A stretch of DNA of 64,000 nt from NCBI GenBank assembly GCA_039030075.1, contig JBCCEW010000015.1, forward strand, positions 1-64,000, written 5' to 3'. The translations under genes and the position numbers were made by a program. Source of the DNA: Myxococcota bacterium (GTDB taxonomy: Bacteria > Myxococcota_A > UBA9160 > SMWR01). Below the pieces are notes generated by a model. That model was not told the origin of the DNA. It worked only from the letters and a program-made list of their open reading frames with translations, and searched no databases. Shown in pieces: positions 44,610 to 52,708 of the stretch. The first letter of the stretch is position 1. Each line of letters opens with the position of its first letter.

Positions 44610-45152
44610 ATGTCGGAGATCGATCTCGAACGCGGAACCGGTGTGCCCCTGAAGGGCCTCCGCGCGCCGGCCCGCGAGCTCTCGAAAGAGGAGTTCGAGG
44701 ACCAGCATGGGAGCGCGTTTCTCTTGTTGATGGCCGCGGAACTCGCCATTCCGCGCGGCCCAGCGACGACCGAGGTGCAGCTGCTCGATGACGACCGTCG
44801 GCCCGGCGACTCCACCGCGAGCCTCTCGCTCCTGATCTATCCGCTGCACAAGAGCAATCGCTCCCCGGGACATCTGATCACGATCGGGCGCGCCGCGAAC
44901 AACGACGTGATCGTTCCCGACCTCAGCATCTCGCGGTTCCATGCGTTCGTGAAAGAGGAAGACGGCCAGTGGCCGTTGCGCGACGCAGGCTCTACCAACG
45001 GGACGACGGTCAACGGACGCAATGCTCCGCAGCAGGGTCACGGCGAAGCCATGGATTTGAAGGCCGGGGACAGTGTGCGGCTCGGCCAGGTCGAGCTCAC
45101 CTTCCTCGACCTGCCGGCCTTGCTGGCCTACGTGGCGAAGCTCGATCGCTAG
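44610..45152 (+). CDS. FHA domain protein
   Basis: A 180-residue cytoplasmic phosphothreonine-binding protein. The FHA domain spans about 73-170, with Gly-Arg at 93-94 in TIGRAANNDVIV, the Ser/His pair in DLSISRFHAFV (Ser108, His111) and DAGSTNGT (Asn130). These are the residues that bind the phosphopeptide, so it should be functional. The first 70 residues have no clear domain. FHA proteins often report Ser/Thr kinase signalling, but no kinase is adjacent. A strong GAAGGAG site precedes the ATG. Confidence 0.9.
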   Translation: MSEIDLERGTGVPLKGLRAPARELSKEEFEDQHGSAFLLLMAAELAIPRGPATTEVQLLDDDRRPGDSTASLSLLIYPLHKSNRSPGHLITIGRAANNDVIVPDLSISRFHAFVKEEDGQWPLRDAGSTNGTTVNGRNAPQQGHGEAMDLKAGDSVRLGQVELTFLDLPALLAYVAKLDR

Positions 45153-45155
45153 TGC

Positions 45156-45167
45156 GACCGCGCGGTC
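45156..45167. terminator. 12-bp palindrome between convergent genes
   Basis: GACCGCGCGGTC is a perfect palindrome just after the FHA stop and overlaps the stop of the convergent small membrane protein gene. It may help termination in both directions; there is no T tract. Confidence 0.25.
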
Positions 45168-45525
45168 AGCCGCGCGCCACCATCGCGACGCCCCAGACGA
45201 CGAGCGCACAGCCCAACAGCGTCAGCAGGAAACCCGCGCCGCCCAGGAAGAACCAGCGGTGGACCGAGCGGCGCTCGCCGGGAAGCAGGCGCCCATGCAA
45301 CGAGACCGGGCGCAGCCACCAGCGGGCCGGCAGACACTCGCGTGCGCGGAGCACCGCGGCCAGCCGCCAGTGGTAGACGACGCCCGTCGGCACACCGAGC
45401 AGCAGGCCCGCGCCGATGCAGACCGCTCCGGCCTGCATCCAGCCGAGTGCGCTCACGGCGGGACCGAGCCAGCCGAGCAGCGCGAGCAGTGCGACGGCGC
45501 CGAAGACGCCCAGGGTTTCGACCAC
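45166..45525 (-). CDS. Small three-helix membrane protein
   Basis: A 119-residue protein with three hydrophobic segments: VFGAVALLALLGWLG, GAVCIGAGLLLGVPTGVVY and FFLGGAGFLLTLLGCALVVW. An Arg-rich cytoplasmic stretch (RARECLPARWWLRPVSL) lies between helices two and three. The GTG at 45525 is chosen because GGAGG precedes it closely. No family recognised. It lies 50 bases downstream of the zinc-ribbon membrane protein gene on the same strand. Confidence 0.6.
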   Translation of the reverse strand: MVETLGVFGAVALLALLGWLGPAVSALGWMQAGAVCIGAGLLLGVPTGVVYHWRLAAVLRARECLPARWWLRPVSLHGRLLPGERRSVHRWFFLGGAGFLLTLLGCALVVWGVAMVARG

Positions 45526-45575
45526 GTGCCTCCTTCGACGCGGGTCGGGAGCGACTTGAACCGCTGACGAGAGGC

Positions 45576-46106
45576 CTAGAGCCTGTCGATGTCGAGGGGG
45601 CGGCCGCGCTCGTCCCAGGCCTGCCACGGCGCGGGAGCGCGGTGGAGCAGGGCCATCTGCAGGAAGAGCCAGCTCATGCCGACGAGTGCCGACGCCTGGC
45701 CCACCGCCGGGCCCCCGACGCTCCCGAAATGGCCGGTGCCGGCGAAGAGCGCGACCACACAGGCGAGACCGCCGGCCGCCAGGGCGGCGCCGCGGCGCAG
45801 ACGGGCCTTCGGAGCCGCCAGGGCCCGGGGCCAGGGGGTGCCGTGCTCGGTGAACACCCGCGACACGTCGCTCGGATCGTGGGCCTCGCGCCGCGAGCGG
45901 CGCGCCTCGCGCATCAGCTCTTCGCCACCGCAGTTCGCGCAGAGCTTCACCCGGCGCGCGTGGCGCAAGGCGCAGTACGCGAAGCCGGGCGCGCCCATCA
46001 GGCACCAGGCGGCGAGCTCGGCCCGGTCCGATCCCGGCACCCAGGTGTCGGGGACGGCGATGTGGCCGCAGCTCGTGCACAGCATGCGTGCGGATGCTCT
46101 CGGCAT
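45576..46106 (-). CDS. Zinc-ribbon membrane protein, unknown
   Basis: A 176-residue protein with two CxxC pairs, CTSC (10-13) and CANC (56-59), that could form one zinc ribbon split by a 42-residue insert. Two hydrophobic helices follow (about 107-122 and 133-152). The ATG at 46106 has GGAGG about 11 bases upstream; a Met seven codons later would leave the first pair almost at the terminus. No known family assigned. Divergent from the SPFH lipoprotein gene. Confidence 0.6.
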   Translation of the reverse strand: MPRASARMLCTSCGHIAVPDTWVPGSDRAELAAWCLMGAPGFAYCALRHARRVKLCANCGGEELMREARRSRREAHDPSDVSRVFTEHGTPWPRALAAPKARLRRGAALAAGGLACVVALFAGTGHFGSVGGPAVGQASALVGMSWLFLQMALLHRAPAPWQAWDERGRPLDIDRL

Positions 46107-46292
46107 GGTGGTTCTGACCTCCCGGCCCCCCCGGAGTTCAGAAAGGAGTGGCTCCGGAACGCCGGTTGTGTCAGTCCGGGGGTGCCCTGGGGGGAGGCCG
46201 GGTTGCTGGTCTTCCGACGGCTCCATAGTCTTGCCAGCAACTCGGATGCAGCCGGGGCGCCCAAACGCCTGCGGCACAAGGGGGAGATTGGC

Positions 46293-47087
46293 GTGCAACA
46301 CCACGTTCGGCGCTGGGCATGGGTGAGCGGACTGCTGTTGGTGGTCGCAACCACCGGCTGCGTCGTGATCGAGGATGGCGAGGTCGGGGTCCAGAAGTCG
46401 TTCGGCTCGATCGACGACGAACCGGTCGGGCAGGGCATCGCCTTCCAGATTCCGGTGGCGAGAATCGTCGAGACCTGGAACGTGAAGCTCCAGGAGATCA
46501 AGGAGACCGCGCAGGTCCCGTCCTCGGAGGGACTGATCGTCGGACTCGACGCCTCGCTGCTCTTCCAGGTGTCGCCGGACGCAGCGCCCGAGATCCGCAA
46601 GACGATCGGCCGGAACTACGTCGACCGCCTGATCGTCCCGTACTTCCGCAACGGCCTGCGCGACGTGGTCAGCGGCTACGAGGTCAAGAACATCTACGCC
46701 GAGGAGGGTCGTCGCGAGATCGCCGGCAAGCTCGGCGAGTTCCTGCGCGTGAACCTCGAGTCCCGCGGCATCAAGGTCGTCGACGTCCTGCTGCGCGACG
46801 TCAAGCTGCCCCAGCGTTTCCGCGAGAGCATCGAAGCGAAGCTCACCGCCGAACAGAAGGTCCAGCAGAAGACCTTCGAACTCGACCAGGCCCGCAAGGA
46901 CGCCGAGATCGAGATCGCCCGGGCCGAGGGCGCCGCGAAGGCCCAGGAGATCGTGCGTTCGACGCTCTCGGATTCGTATCTCCAGTACCTCTGGATCAAG
47001 ACCCTGAACGAGAACCCGAACGTCATCTACGTGGCGACCGAGGCCAACATGCCGATCTTCCGGTCGGTGGGAAGTCGCGGCCGCTGA
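46293..47087 (+). CDS. SPFH/prohibitin-domain lipoprotein
   Basis: A 264-residue protein with the SPFH fold of prohibitins and stomatins. It starts as a lipoprotein (GLLLVVATTGC) instead of the usual transmembrane anchor. The PHB domain runs from GEVGVQKSFG through VRDVVSGY-like GLRDVVSGYEVKNIYAEEGRREI to a coiled coil (EAKLTAEQKVQQKTFELDQARKDAEIEI..., about 185-225). The GTG at 46293 is supported by GGGGGAG. SPFH proteins build membrane microdomain scaffolds. The dihydrolipoamide dehydrogenase gene follows by 88 bases on the same strand; a functional link is not known. Confidence 0.85.
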   Translation: MQHHVRRWAWVSGLLLVVATTGCVVIEDGEVGVQKSFGSIDDEPVGQGIAFQIPVARIVETWNVKLQEIKETAQVPSSEGLIVGLDASLLFQVSPDAAPEIRKTIGRNYVDRLIVPYFRNGLRDVVSGYEVKNIYAEEGRREIAGKLGEFLRVNLESRGIKVVDVLLRDVKLPQRFRESIEAKLTAEQKVQQKTFELDQARKDAEIEIARAEGAAKAQEIVRSTLSDSYLQYLWIKTLNENPNVIYVATEANMPIFRSVGSRGR

Positions 47088-47175
47088 GCGCCGCGGAAAG
47101 GCTTCGGCCGCCCGTAGGCCCGGCCGATGAGCCCAGAGAAGCGCGGGCGACCGCAATCCGGAGGAATCCAGTCCC

Positions 47176-48576
47176 ATGACCACCCAGCCCTTCGACTGCC
47201 TCGTGATCGGGGGCGGTCCCGGCGGCTACCACGCGGCGATCCGCGCGCGGCAACTGGGGATGCGCGCCGCTGTCGTGGAGCGCGAGCATCTGGGCGGGAT
47301 CTGTCTCAACTGGGGCTGCATTCCGACGAAGGCGCTGCTGCGTGCCGCCGAGATCCGCCACTGGCTGTCCGAGGCCTCGGAGTTCGGGATCGAGGTCGGC
47401 GAGCTTCGGGTCGACCTGCCGAAGGTGGTCGCGCGATCGCGCAAGGTGGCGAAGCGCCTGAACGCCGGGGTGAAGCACCTGCTCCGCAAGAACGGCGTCG
47501 AGGTCTTCGAAGGCCACGCTCGTCTGCAGGGGCCGGGACGCGTCTCGGTCACCCAGCAGGACGGCAGCCTCGAACTGCAGGCGGCCCACATCATCCTCGC
47601 GCCGGGCGCCCGGGCGCGGTCGCTGCCGGGGATGGAGCCCGATGGCGATCGCATCTGGACCTACCGCGAAGCGATGGTGCCGACAGCGATGCCGCGATCT
47701 CTGTTGATCGTCGGCTCGGGCGCGATCGGCATCGAGTTCGCGAGCTTCTACCGCGACCTCGGCGTCGAGGTCACGGTGGTCGAGATCCTGCCGCGGATCC
47801 TGCCCGCGGAAGACGCGGAGGTGTCGGCGTTCGCGCGCAAGGCGTTCGAGCGGCAGGGGATCCAGATCCACACCGAGGCGCGCGTGGCGCACGTCGAGAA
47901 GGCCGGTGACGGAGTGCTCGCGCGGGTCGAGACCGAGGGCGGCGAGGCGAAGACCCTCGAAGCCGAGCGCTTGATCGTGGCGGTCGGGATCACCGGGAAC
48001 GTCGAGGATCTCGGCCTGGACACCACGCGGGTGGTCGTCGACCGCGGTCACATCCAGGTCGACGAGTGGTGTCGGACGGCCGAGCCGGGCATCTACGCGA
48101 TCGGTGACGTGGCGGGCGCTCCCTACCTCGCCCACAAGGCGAACCACGAGGGCATCCTCTGCGTCGAGAAGATCGCAGGCCAGCCGAGCGCTCATCCGAT
48201 CGACCGCAGCCAGATCCCGGGCTGCACGTACTCGCGACCCCAGGTCGCGAGCGTCGGCATGACCGAAGAGGAAGCTCGCGCCGACGGACGCGCGCTCAAG
48301 GTCGGTCGCTTCCCCTTGCAGGGGAATGGCAAGGCGCTCGCGGTGGGGGATACCCAGGGTTTCGTGAAGACCGTCTTCGACGAGAAGACGGGTGAGCTGC
48401 TCGGGGCCCACCTGATCGGTCCCGAGGTCACCGAGATGATCCAGGGCTTCGTCGTGGCGCGCACGCTCGAGACCACCGAAGCCGAGCTGATGCAGACGAT
48501 CTTCCCTCACCCGACGATCAGCGAGGCGATGCACGAGTCGGTGCTGGACGCCTTCGATCGCGCGATCCACATCTAG
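47176..48576 (+). CDS. lpdA: Dihydrolipoamide dehydrogenase
   Basis: E3 flavoenzyme of 2-oxoacid dehydrogenase and glycine-cleavage complexes, reoxidising lipoyl groups with NAD. The FAD loop is IGGGPGGYHAA (11-21), the redox disulphide CLNWGC (Cys43, Cys48), the NAD loop IVGSGAIGIEFASFYRDLG, and the C-terminal catalytic His445-Glu450 in FPHPTISEAMHE. All catalytic residues are present, and the 466-residue length is standard. GGAGGAA precedes the ATG. No E1, E2 or lipoyl-domain gene is adjacent, so its partner complex is encoded elsewhere. Confidence 0.92.
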   Translation: MTTQPFDCLVIGGGPGGYHAAIRARQLGMRAAVVEREHLGGICLNWGCIPTKALLRAAEIRHWLSEASEFGIEVGELRVDLPKVVARSRKVAKRLNAGVKHLLRKNGVEVFEGHARLQGPGRVSVTQQDGSLELQAAHIILAPGARARSLPGMEPDGDRIWTYREAMVPTAMPRSLLIVGSGAIGIEFASFYRDLGVEVTVVEILPRILPAEDAEVSAFARKAFERQGIQIHTEARVAHVEKAGDGVLARVETEGGEAKTLEAERLIVAVGITGNVEDLGLDTTRVVVDRGHIQVDEWCRTAEPGIYAIGDVAGAPYLAHKANHEGILCVEKIAGQPSAHPIDRSQIPGCTYSRPQVASVGMTEEEARADGRALKVGRFPLQGNGKALAVGDTQGFVKTVFDEKTGELLGAHLIGPEVTEMIQGFVVARTLETTEAELMQTIFPHPTISEAMHESVLDAFDRAIHI

Positions 48577-48592
48577 CCTCGGACCGCGGGGC

Positions 48593-48608
48593 GCAGGCCG
48601 CGCCGCGA
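48593..48608. repeat. Dispersed 16-bp intergenic repeat, copy 2
   Basis: GCAGGCCGCGCCGCGA in the 48-base gap after lpdA is identical to the copy at 25151-25166; both are shortly followed by GAGCG and GAGCGAAG-like sequence. Confidence 0.35.
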
Positions 48609-48624
48609 ACGAGCGAAGCCAGGA

Positions 48625-49134
48625 TCAGGGGTCGGGCGAGACCGAGACGATGATCTCGGTGGGGCTCAGCGCTCCCGGGCGCGCTCGGATCGCGAGCTCG
48701 CGTCCGTCCTTCTCGGCGAGGACCCCGTCGTCGGGGCGCTCGGTGATCTGCCAGTCGGCCTGGGTCAGGGCCTCGCGGTAGAAGCGCAGGATGTCGATCG
48801 GGAGGTCGTCGCTCTGGAAGGTGGCGAGCAGGTTCTGGCCGGGGATCTCGAGCGCGGCGTTCGGGACGGCGCCGGGGTAGGTCGGCACGTCGCCCGGGAA
48901 TCCGCTGGGGACCGAGCCGACGGTCGCGATACCGGGTAGCGGGCGAGGGGTATCGCGTGGCGAAGGCGTCGGTACGGCCGTTGCGACGTCGGGGAGCGAG
49001 GGCGGGGGCTCCGCCGTTTCCGGCGCGCCACAGGCCCAGACGCTCGCCAGGCTCAGGCCCATCAGGGCCCGCCAGGTCGCGGCGCGGCGGCTCCGAGGGC
49101 GGGTCGCTCGTGACTGGGACCGGGTCTCGGGCAT
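48625..49134 (-). CDS. Lipoprotein of unknown function
   Basis: A 169-residue lipoprotein with an Arg-rich start and lipobox SVWAC near residue 35. A Pro/Thr-rich linker follows, then a compact domain with GDVPTYPGAV, LLATFQSDD, ILRFYREALTQADWQI and EIIVSVSP. The FYREAL...DW pattern is seen in many hypothetical lipoproteins but has no known function. The Met at 49134 is favoured over one 14 codons upstream because GGAGAGAG precedes it. Same strand as the hydrolase gene 69 bases upstream. Confidence 0.6.
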   Translation of the reverse strand: MPETRSQSRATRPRSRRAATWRALMGLSLASVWACGAPETAEPPPSLPDVATAVPTPSPRDTPRPLPGIATVGSVPSGFPGDVPTYPGAVPNAALEIPGQNLLATFQSDDLPIDILRFYREALTQADWQITERPDDGVLAEKDGRELAIRARPGALSPTEIIVSVSPDP

Positions 49135-49203
49135 GCACTCTCTCCGACCGGGTGCGCCGAGGGATGGAGGGCGCACCCGGATGTGGCCTCGCGCCCCAGA
49201 AAG

Positions 49204-50325
49204 CTATCCGCTCGGCGGCGCGTTCGCCTCGGCGCTTTCCGGCAGGGCGAGGGTCGGGTCGAACCAGCGGAGCAGCGCGTCGTTCTCGTCGCGGGGGTAG
49301 GTATGGGAGAGGTCCGGGATCTCGCGGTAGGTGAGGTCGGCGCCGGCCTTGCGTAGCTCCTCGGCGGCGCCCTGAGCCAGGGACACGGGGAACATCCAGT
49401 CGAGGGCGCCGTGCACCAGGTAGATGCGCCGTCCCGCGGCCTGCTCCATGCCGCCGTTCGCGAACAGGTTCGGGTGCAGCACGCCGGCGATCGGAGCGAT
49501 GGCGGTGTAGGGCGCGTCGGCGCGCAGGCCGGTGAGCAGGCTGAAGGTTCCTCCATCCGACAGGCCCGTGAGCAGGATGCGGCCGCGATCGATCGGCCAG
49601 CGTTCGCTCACCCAGTCGATCATGCCTTGGAGCGGGCCGCTGTCGACGTCCGGCCCCATCAGCGACCAGGTGGTGCCCCGCGACGTCGGCGACAAGAGCG
49701 CGAACCCGCGGCTGCGCGCCTCGCGCAGCCAGGTCCACAAGAAGCTGCGGCCGTGACCGCTGCCGCCGTGGAGCGCGACGACGAGGGGCAGGGGCGTCTT
49801 GCCGTCGTGCCATTCGGGCACGTAGAAGTGAAAGCCGCCGCGTTCGTCGGGACCGTTGTGGGCCTGGTGAAGCCCCACACGGGATTCCGAACGCGGAAAG
49901 CCGCGCTCGTGCTCGCGGTCCCAGTAGGCGCCCTCGAGGAAGTAGCGCGATACCGGAACGAGGAGGGGGGCGAGGGGGTAGAGCACCGCCTGGGCGTCGG
50001 CATGATCGCGCATGGCGCGCAGCACGGCGGCGATGCCCTCGGTGGGGGAGGGCGGCGCCAACAGACCGCCGAGGGCACGCGACGCGAGCTCGGCCCCTTC
50101 GAGGAACTGCGCGTGGAGGTCGGCGATTTCGCCGGCGGGATCGATTTCCAGGAAGCGCGCGGTGGCGTCGCCGAGGGGTGTCGCCAACGGTTCGAGGGCT
50201 GCGCGGATCTGGGGAAGTGCTGGCGGGTGCAGGTGACGCATCGCCTGTTCGATGGCGTGCAGCGTTTGCAGGAGCGGCGGTCCGAGTCGGTCCAGCGCTT
50301 CCCGAAAGGCGTCGCCCTGCTCCAA
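49204..50325 (-). CDS. Alpha/beta hydrolase with helical N-terminal region
   Basis: A 373-residue hydrolase. Residues 1-150 are helical and unassigned. The catalytic domain resembles phospholipase/carboxylesterase and PHB-depolymerase-like esterases: the oxyanion region VVALHGGSGHGRSF, nucleophile LTGLSDGGTFS, Asp in VHGALDWMFP and His in PDLSHTYPRDE. No signal peptide is visible, suggesting a cytoplasmic site. I place the start at the TTG at 50325, preceded by GGGGAG six bases away. The ATGs at 50391 and 50382 would run into the divergent FKBP gene and lack ribosome sites. The start is uncertain. Confidence 0.75.
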   Translation of the reverse strand: MEQGDAFREALDRLGPPLLQTLHAIEQAMRHLHPPALPQIRAALEPLATPLGDATARFLEIDPAGEIADLHAQFLEGAELASRALGGLLAPPSPTEGIAAVLRAMRDHADAQAVLYPLAPLLVPVSRYFLEGAYWDREHERGFPRSESRVGLHQAHNGPDERGGFHFYVPEWHDGKTPLPLVVALHGGSGHGRSFLWTWLREARSRGFALLSPTSRGTTWSLMGPDVDSGPLQGMIDWVSERWPIDRGRILLTGLSDGGTFSLLTGLRADAPYTAIAPIAGVLHPNLFANGGMEQAAGRRIYLVHGALDWMFPVSLAQGAAEELRKAGADLTYREIPDLSHTYPRDENDALLRWFDPTLALPESAEANAPPSG

Positions 50326-50349
50326 GCCGTTCTCCCCGGGGCGCTCGGG

Positions 50350-50355
50350 TATACT
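50350..50355 (+). promoter_or_regulatory. Candidate -10 box for the FKBP gene
   Basis: TATACT lies 35 bases before the FKBP ATG in an otherwise GC-rich stretch. No good -35 box is visible at 16-18 bases upstream, so the promoter may need an activator or the call may be wrong. Confidence 0.35.
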
Positions 50356-50389
50356 GCGCGCCGTTTCGTTGCAAAGGAGCATAGTTCGC

Positions 50390-51112
50390 ATGTCGCGCCA
50401 CTTCTGCCTCGTGGGCTTCGCTGGACTCGCCGCCCTGACGCTGGCCTGCGCGAGTCCGCCGCCCCCCGCACCCGGTCCGGACGCGTGGAGCGAGGAGGAG
50501 CGCAATTTCTACGCGATGGGCGTGAGCATCGGCGTCCCGCTTCAGGACTACACGCTCTCGCCCGAGGAGCTCGCCCGATTCGTCGAGGGCCTGGAAGCGG
50601 CGGTCCAGGAGCAGCCACTGGCGCTCGAGGCCGACCCGGCGCGGATCGCGTCGCTCCAGCAGACCCTGGCCGCGCGAGATCTGGCGGCGGCCGAGCGCGA
50701 GCGCGAGAAGAGCGCGCCCTTCGTCGCCGCGGCGGCGCAGGAGCCGGGCGCCGTCACGCGCGAGTCGGGCACTGTGGTGATCTCCCTCGAGCCGGGCGAA
50801 GGGGAGAAGCCCACCCTCGATCACTACGTGCGCTTGCACTACCACGCGACCCTGCGCGACGGATCGATCTGGCGCAGTACGCGGGGCGGCGAACCCGAGC
50901 ACCTGATCGTAGGCACCACCGTGCGGTGTTGGCAGGAAGTTCTGCAGGAAATGGGGGCCGGGGGTCGCGCGGTGGTCGTGTGTCCCGAGCAGACGGCGTT
51001 CGGGATGCAGGGCGTGAAGCGCCGGATCCGGGGGGGCGCCGCGCTGCGCTTCGAGATCGACCTCGTTGAAGTCGGGGAGCGCGCGAACGTGCTCACCGAC
51101 GATCAGCTCTAG
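50390..51112 (+). CDS. FKBP-type peptidyl-prolyl isomerase lipoprotein
   Basis: A 240-residue lipoprotein with lipobox LTLAC. The first mature part (about 30-125) is helical, resembling the FKBP N-terminal dimerisation region of Mip/FkpA (NFYAMGVSIGVPLQDYTLSPEELARFVEGL). The FKBP domain follows (about 130-230): DHYVRLHYHATLRDGSIWRST, LQEMGAGGRAVVVCPEQTAFG and LRFEIDLVEV. Some usual active-site aromatics are changed (VHY to LHY, VIPGW to VRCWQ), so activity is not assured. It probably assists folding of envelope proteins. AAGGAG precedes the ATG. Confidence 0.85.
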   Translation: MSRHFCLVGFAGLAALTLACASPPPPAPGPDAWSEEERNFYAMGVSIGVPLQDYTLSPEELARFVEGLEAAVQEQPLALEADPARIASLQQTLAARDLAAAEREREKSAPFVAAAAQEPGAVTRESGTVVISLEPGEGEKPTLDHYVRLHYHATLRDGSIWRSTRGGEPEHLIVGTTVRCWQEVLQEMGAGGRAVVVCPEQTAFGMQGVKRRIRGGAALRFEIDLVEVGERANVLTDDQL

Positions 51113-51137
51113 CCCGCCCGGAAGCGAGCCGCGGGCT
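51111..51137. terminator. Inverted repeat between FKBP and Ada-AlkA genes
   Basis: A 7-bp stem, AGCCCGC (51111-51117) and GCGGGCT (51131-51137), with a 13-base loop spans the gap between two convergent genes and touches both stop codons. Possible bidirectional terminator, no T tract. Confidence 0.35.
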
Positions 51138-52594
51138 CAACCGGCGCGCCGCTGCGGCGCGGCGGCCGGGGTCTGCCACAAGAGCATCGCCGCGTAGCCT
51201 CGCCAGGGTCGCCACGCCTCGGCGCGTTCGGCCAACGCCTTCGGCGACGTGTCGAGGGCCTTGCAGAGGCCGAGGTCGCCGGCCGGAAAGGCGTCGGGTT
51301 CGCGCAGGGCGCGGAGCAGGACCAGCTCGGCGGTCCAGGGGCCGATCCCCGGGAGCGCCAGCAGCTGTTCGCGGGTGTGCTCCGGGTCGGCGCCCGGGCC
51401 CAGGTCGAGCTGCCCCGCGACGACGGCGCGGGCCACTTCCCGCACCGCGTCGGCGCGCCTCCGCGGCATCCCGATCTCTTCGATCGGCGCGTCGACCAGC
51501 GCCTCGGCACACGGGAAGGCGATCGCGACGGCTCCGTCTTCCGAGTCGGCGAGCGGCGGCTCCAGCCGCTCTCCGAACCGCGCGGCCAGGCGTCCGCAGA
51601 GCGTCGAGGCGCCGGCGACGGTGATCTGCTGCCCGAGCAGGATGCGCAGCGTCGTTTCGAAGGGATCCCAGGCGCCGGGCACCCGCGGACCGGGCAGGCC
51701 GGCCAGGCGCTGGGCCAGGAGCGGGTCGCGTCCGAGATGCTCGGTGATCTCTGCCGGGTCCGCGGCGAGATCGAAGACGTCGCGCGTGCGGTCGGCGATG
51801 GTCATCCAGTGGGCCGCATCGCCGGCGTGGAGCTGCACGATCAGGTGCTCGGGGTCGGCCGCGGGCCGGACCTCGATCCGCGCGCGCGCGTCGCCGATCC
51901 GGAGCACGCGCTGCAACGCGCCCCGATGGACGCGTTCGACCCCGGGGATCGCGCGTACCGAGAGGTAATCGAGCAGCGCGTGCGCATCGAAGGGTGCGCG
52001 TGCACGGAGCCGGATCGTGCCGCTCTCCGAGGGCGTTCCGCGTCCGCGCAGTTCGCGCGGCGGGCGCTCGAAGGCCTGGCGAATCGACTCGTTGAAGCGG
52101 CGCACGCTCTTGAAGCCCGCCGCAAAGGCCACCTGGGGCACGGGCCAATCGGTGTCCCGCAGCAGCTGCGCCGCGAAGTGGCTGCGTCGGGTCTGGGCGA
52201 TCGCGACGGGCGATGCACCGAGGTGTTCGACGAACAGTCGCCGCAGGTGGCGCTCGCCCACGCCCAGGCGGTCGGCCAGGCCGCCCACGCCCTCGCGGTC
52301 GAGCAGGCCGTCGGCGATCAGGCGCAGACCGCGCCGCACGGTGGCCGAGGTGCCTTGCCAGGCGGGCGTCCCCGGGGCTGCTTCCGGCCGGCAGCGTCGA
52401 CAGGGACGAAATCCCGCGGCTTCCGCGGCAGCGGCGCAGGGGAGGAAGAGGCAGTTGTCGCGGCGCGGCGTCCGCGCGGGACAGATGGGCCGGCAGTAGA
52501 TCCCGGTCGAGCGGACCGCCGTGAAGAAGCGGCCGTCGAAACGCGGATCGCGGGCCTGGAGGGCCCGATAGCAGACGTCCGGCGCGAGCGGCAT
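51137..52594 (-). CDS. Bifunctional Ada regulator/AlkA glycosylase
   Basis: A 485-residue DNA-alkylation protein. Residues 1-75 form the Ada zinc domain with Cys34, Cys38, Cys65 and Cys68 (GIYCRPICP, RPCRRCRP); Cys34 is the expected phosphotriester methyl acceptor. An AraC-type helix-turn-helix region occupies about 80-185 (VAFAAGFKSVRRFNESIRQAF). An AlkA domain follows from about 195, with HhH motif LPGIGPWTAELVLLRAL and catalytic Asp in AFPAGDLGL. There is no O6-methylguanine transferase domain. Ada-AlkA fusions are known in actinobacteria and some proteobacteria and link sensing to repair. Confidence 0.9.
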   Translation of the reverse strand: MPLAPDVCYRALQARDPRFDGRFFTAVRSTGIYCRPICPARTPRRDNCLFLPCAAAAEAAGFRPCRRCRPEAAPGTPAWQGTSATVRRGLRLIADGLLDREGVGGLADRLGVGERHLRRLFVEHLGASPVAIAQTRRSHFAAQLLRDTDWPVPQVAFAAGFKSVRRFNESIRQAFERPPRELRGRGTPSESGTIRLRARAPFDAHALLDYLSVRAIPGVERVHRGALQRVLRIGDARARIEVRPAADPEHLIVQLHAGDAAHWMTIADRTRDVFDLAADPAEITEHLGRDPLLAQRLAGLPGPRVPGAWDPFETTLRILLGQQITVAGASTLCGRLAARFGERLEPPLADSEDGAVAIAFPCAEALVDAPIEEIGMPRRRADAVREVARAVVAGQLDLGPGADPEHTREQLLALPGIGPWTAELVLLRALREPDAFPAGDLGLCKALDTSPKALAERAEAWRPWRGYAAMLLWQTPAAAPQRRAG

Positions 52595-52708
52595 GACGCC
52601 GTTGTAGCGCGGATCGCATGCCGCGATCGGCCGTTTTCGGACCTGGTCGCGGGAAGCGGCGGCCGGGACTCGAGGGCAGCCGCGGAGTGCGCTGCGGCCG
52701 CGAGGGGG

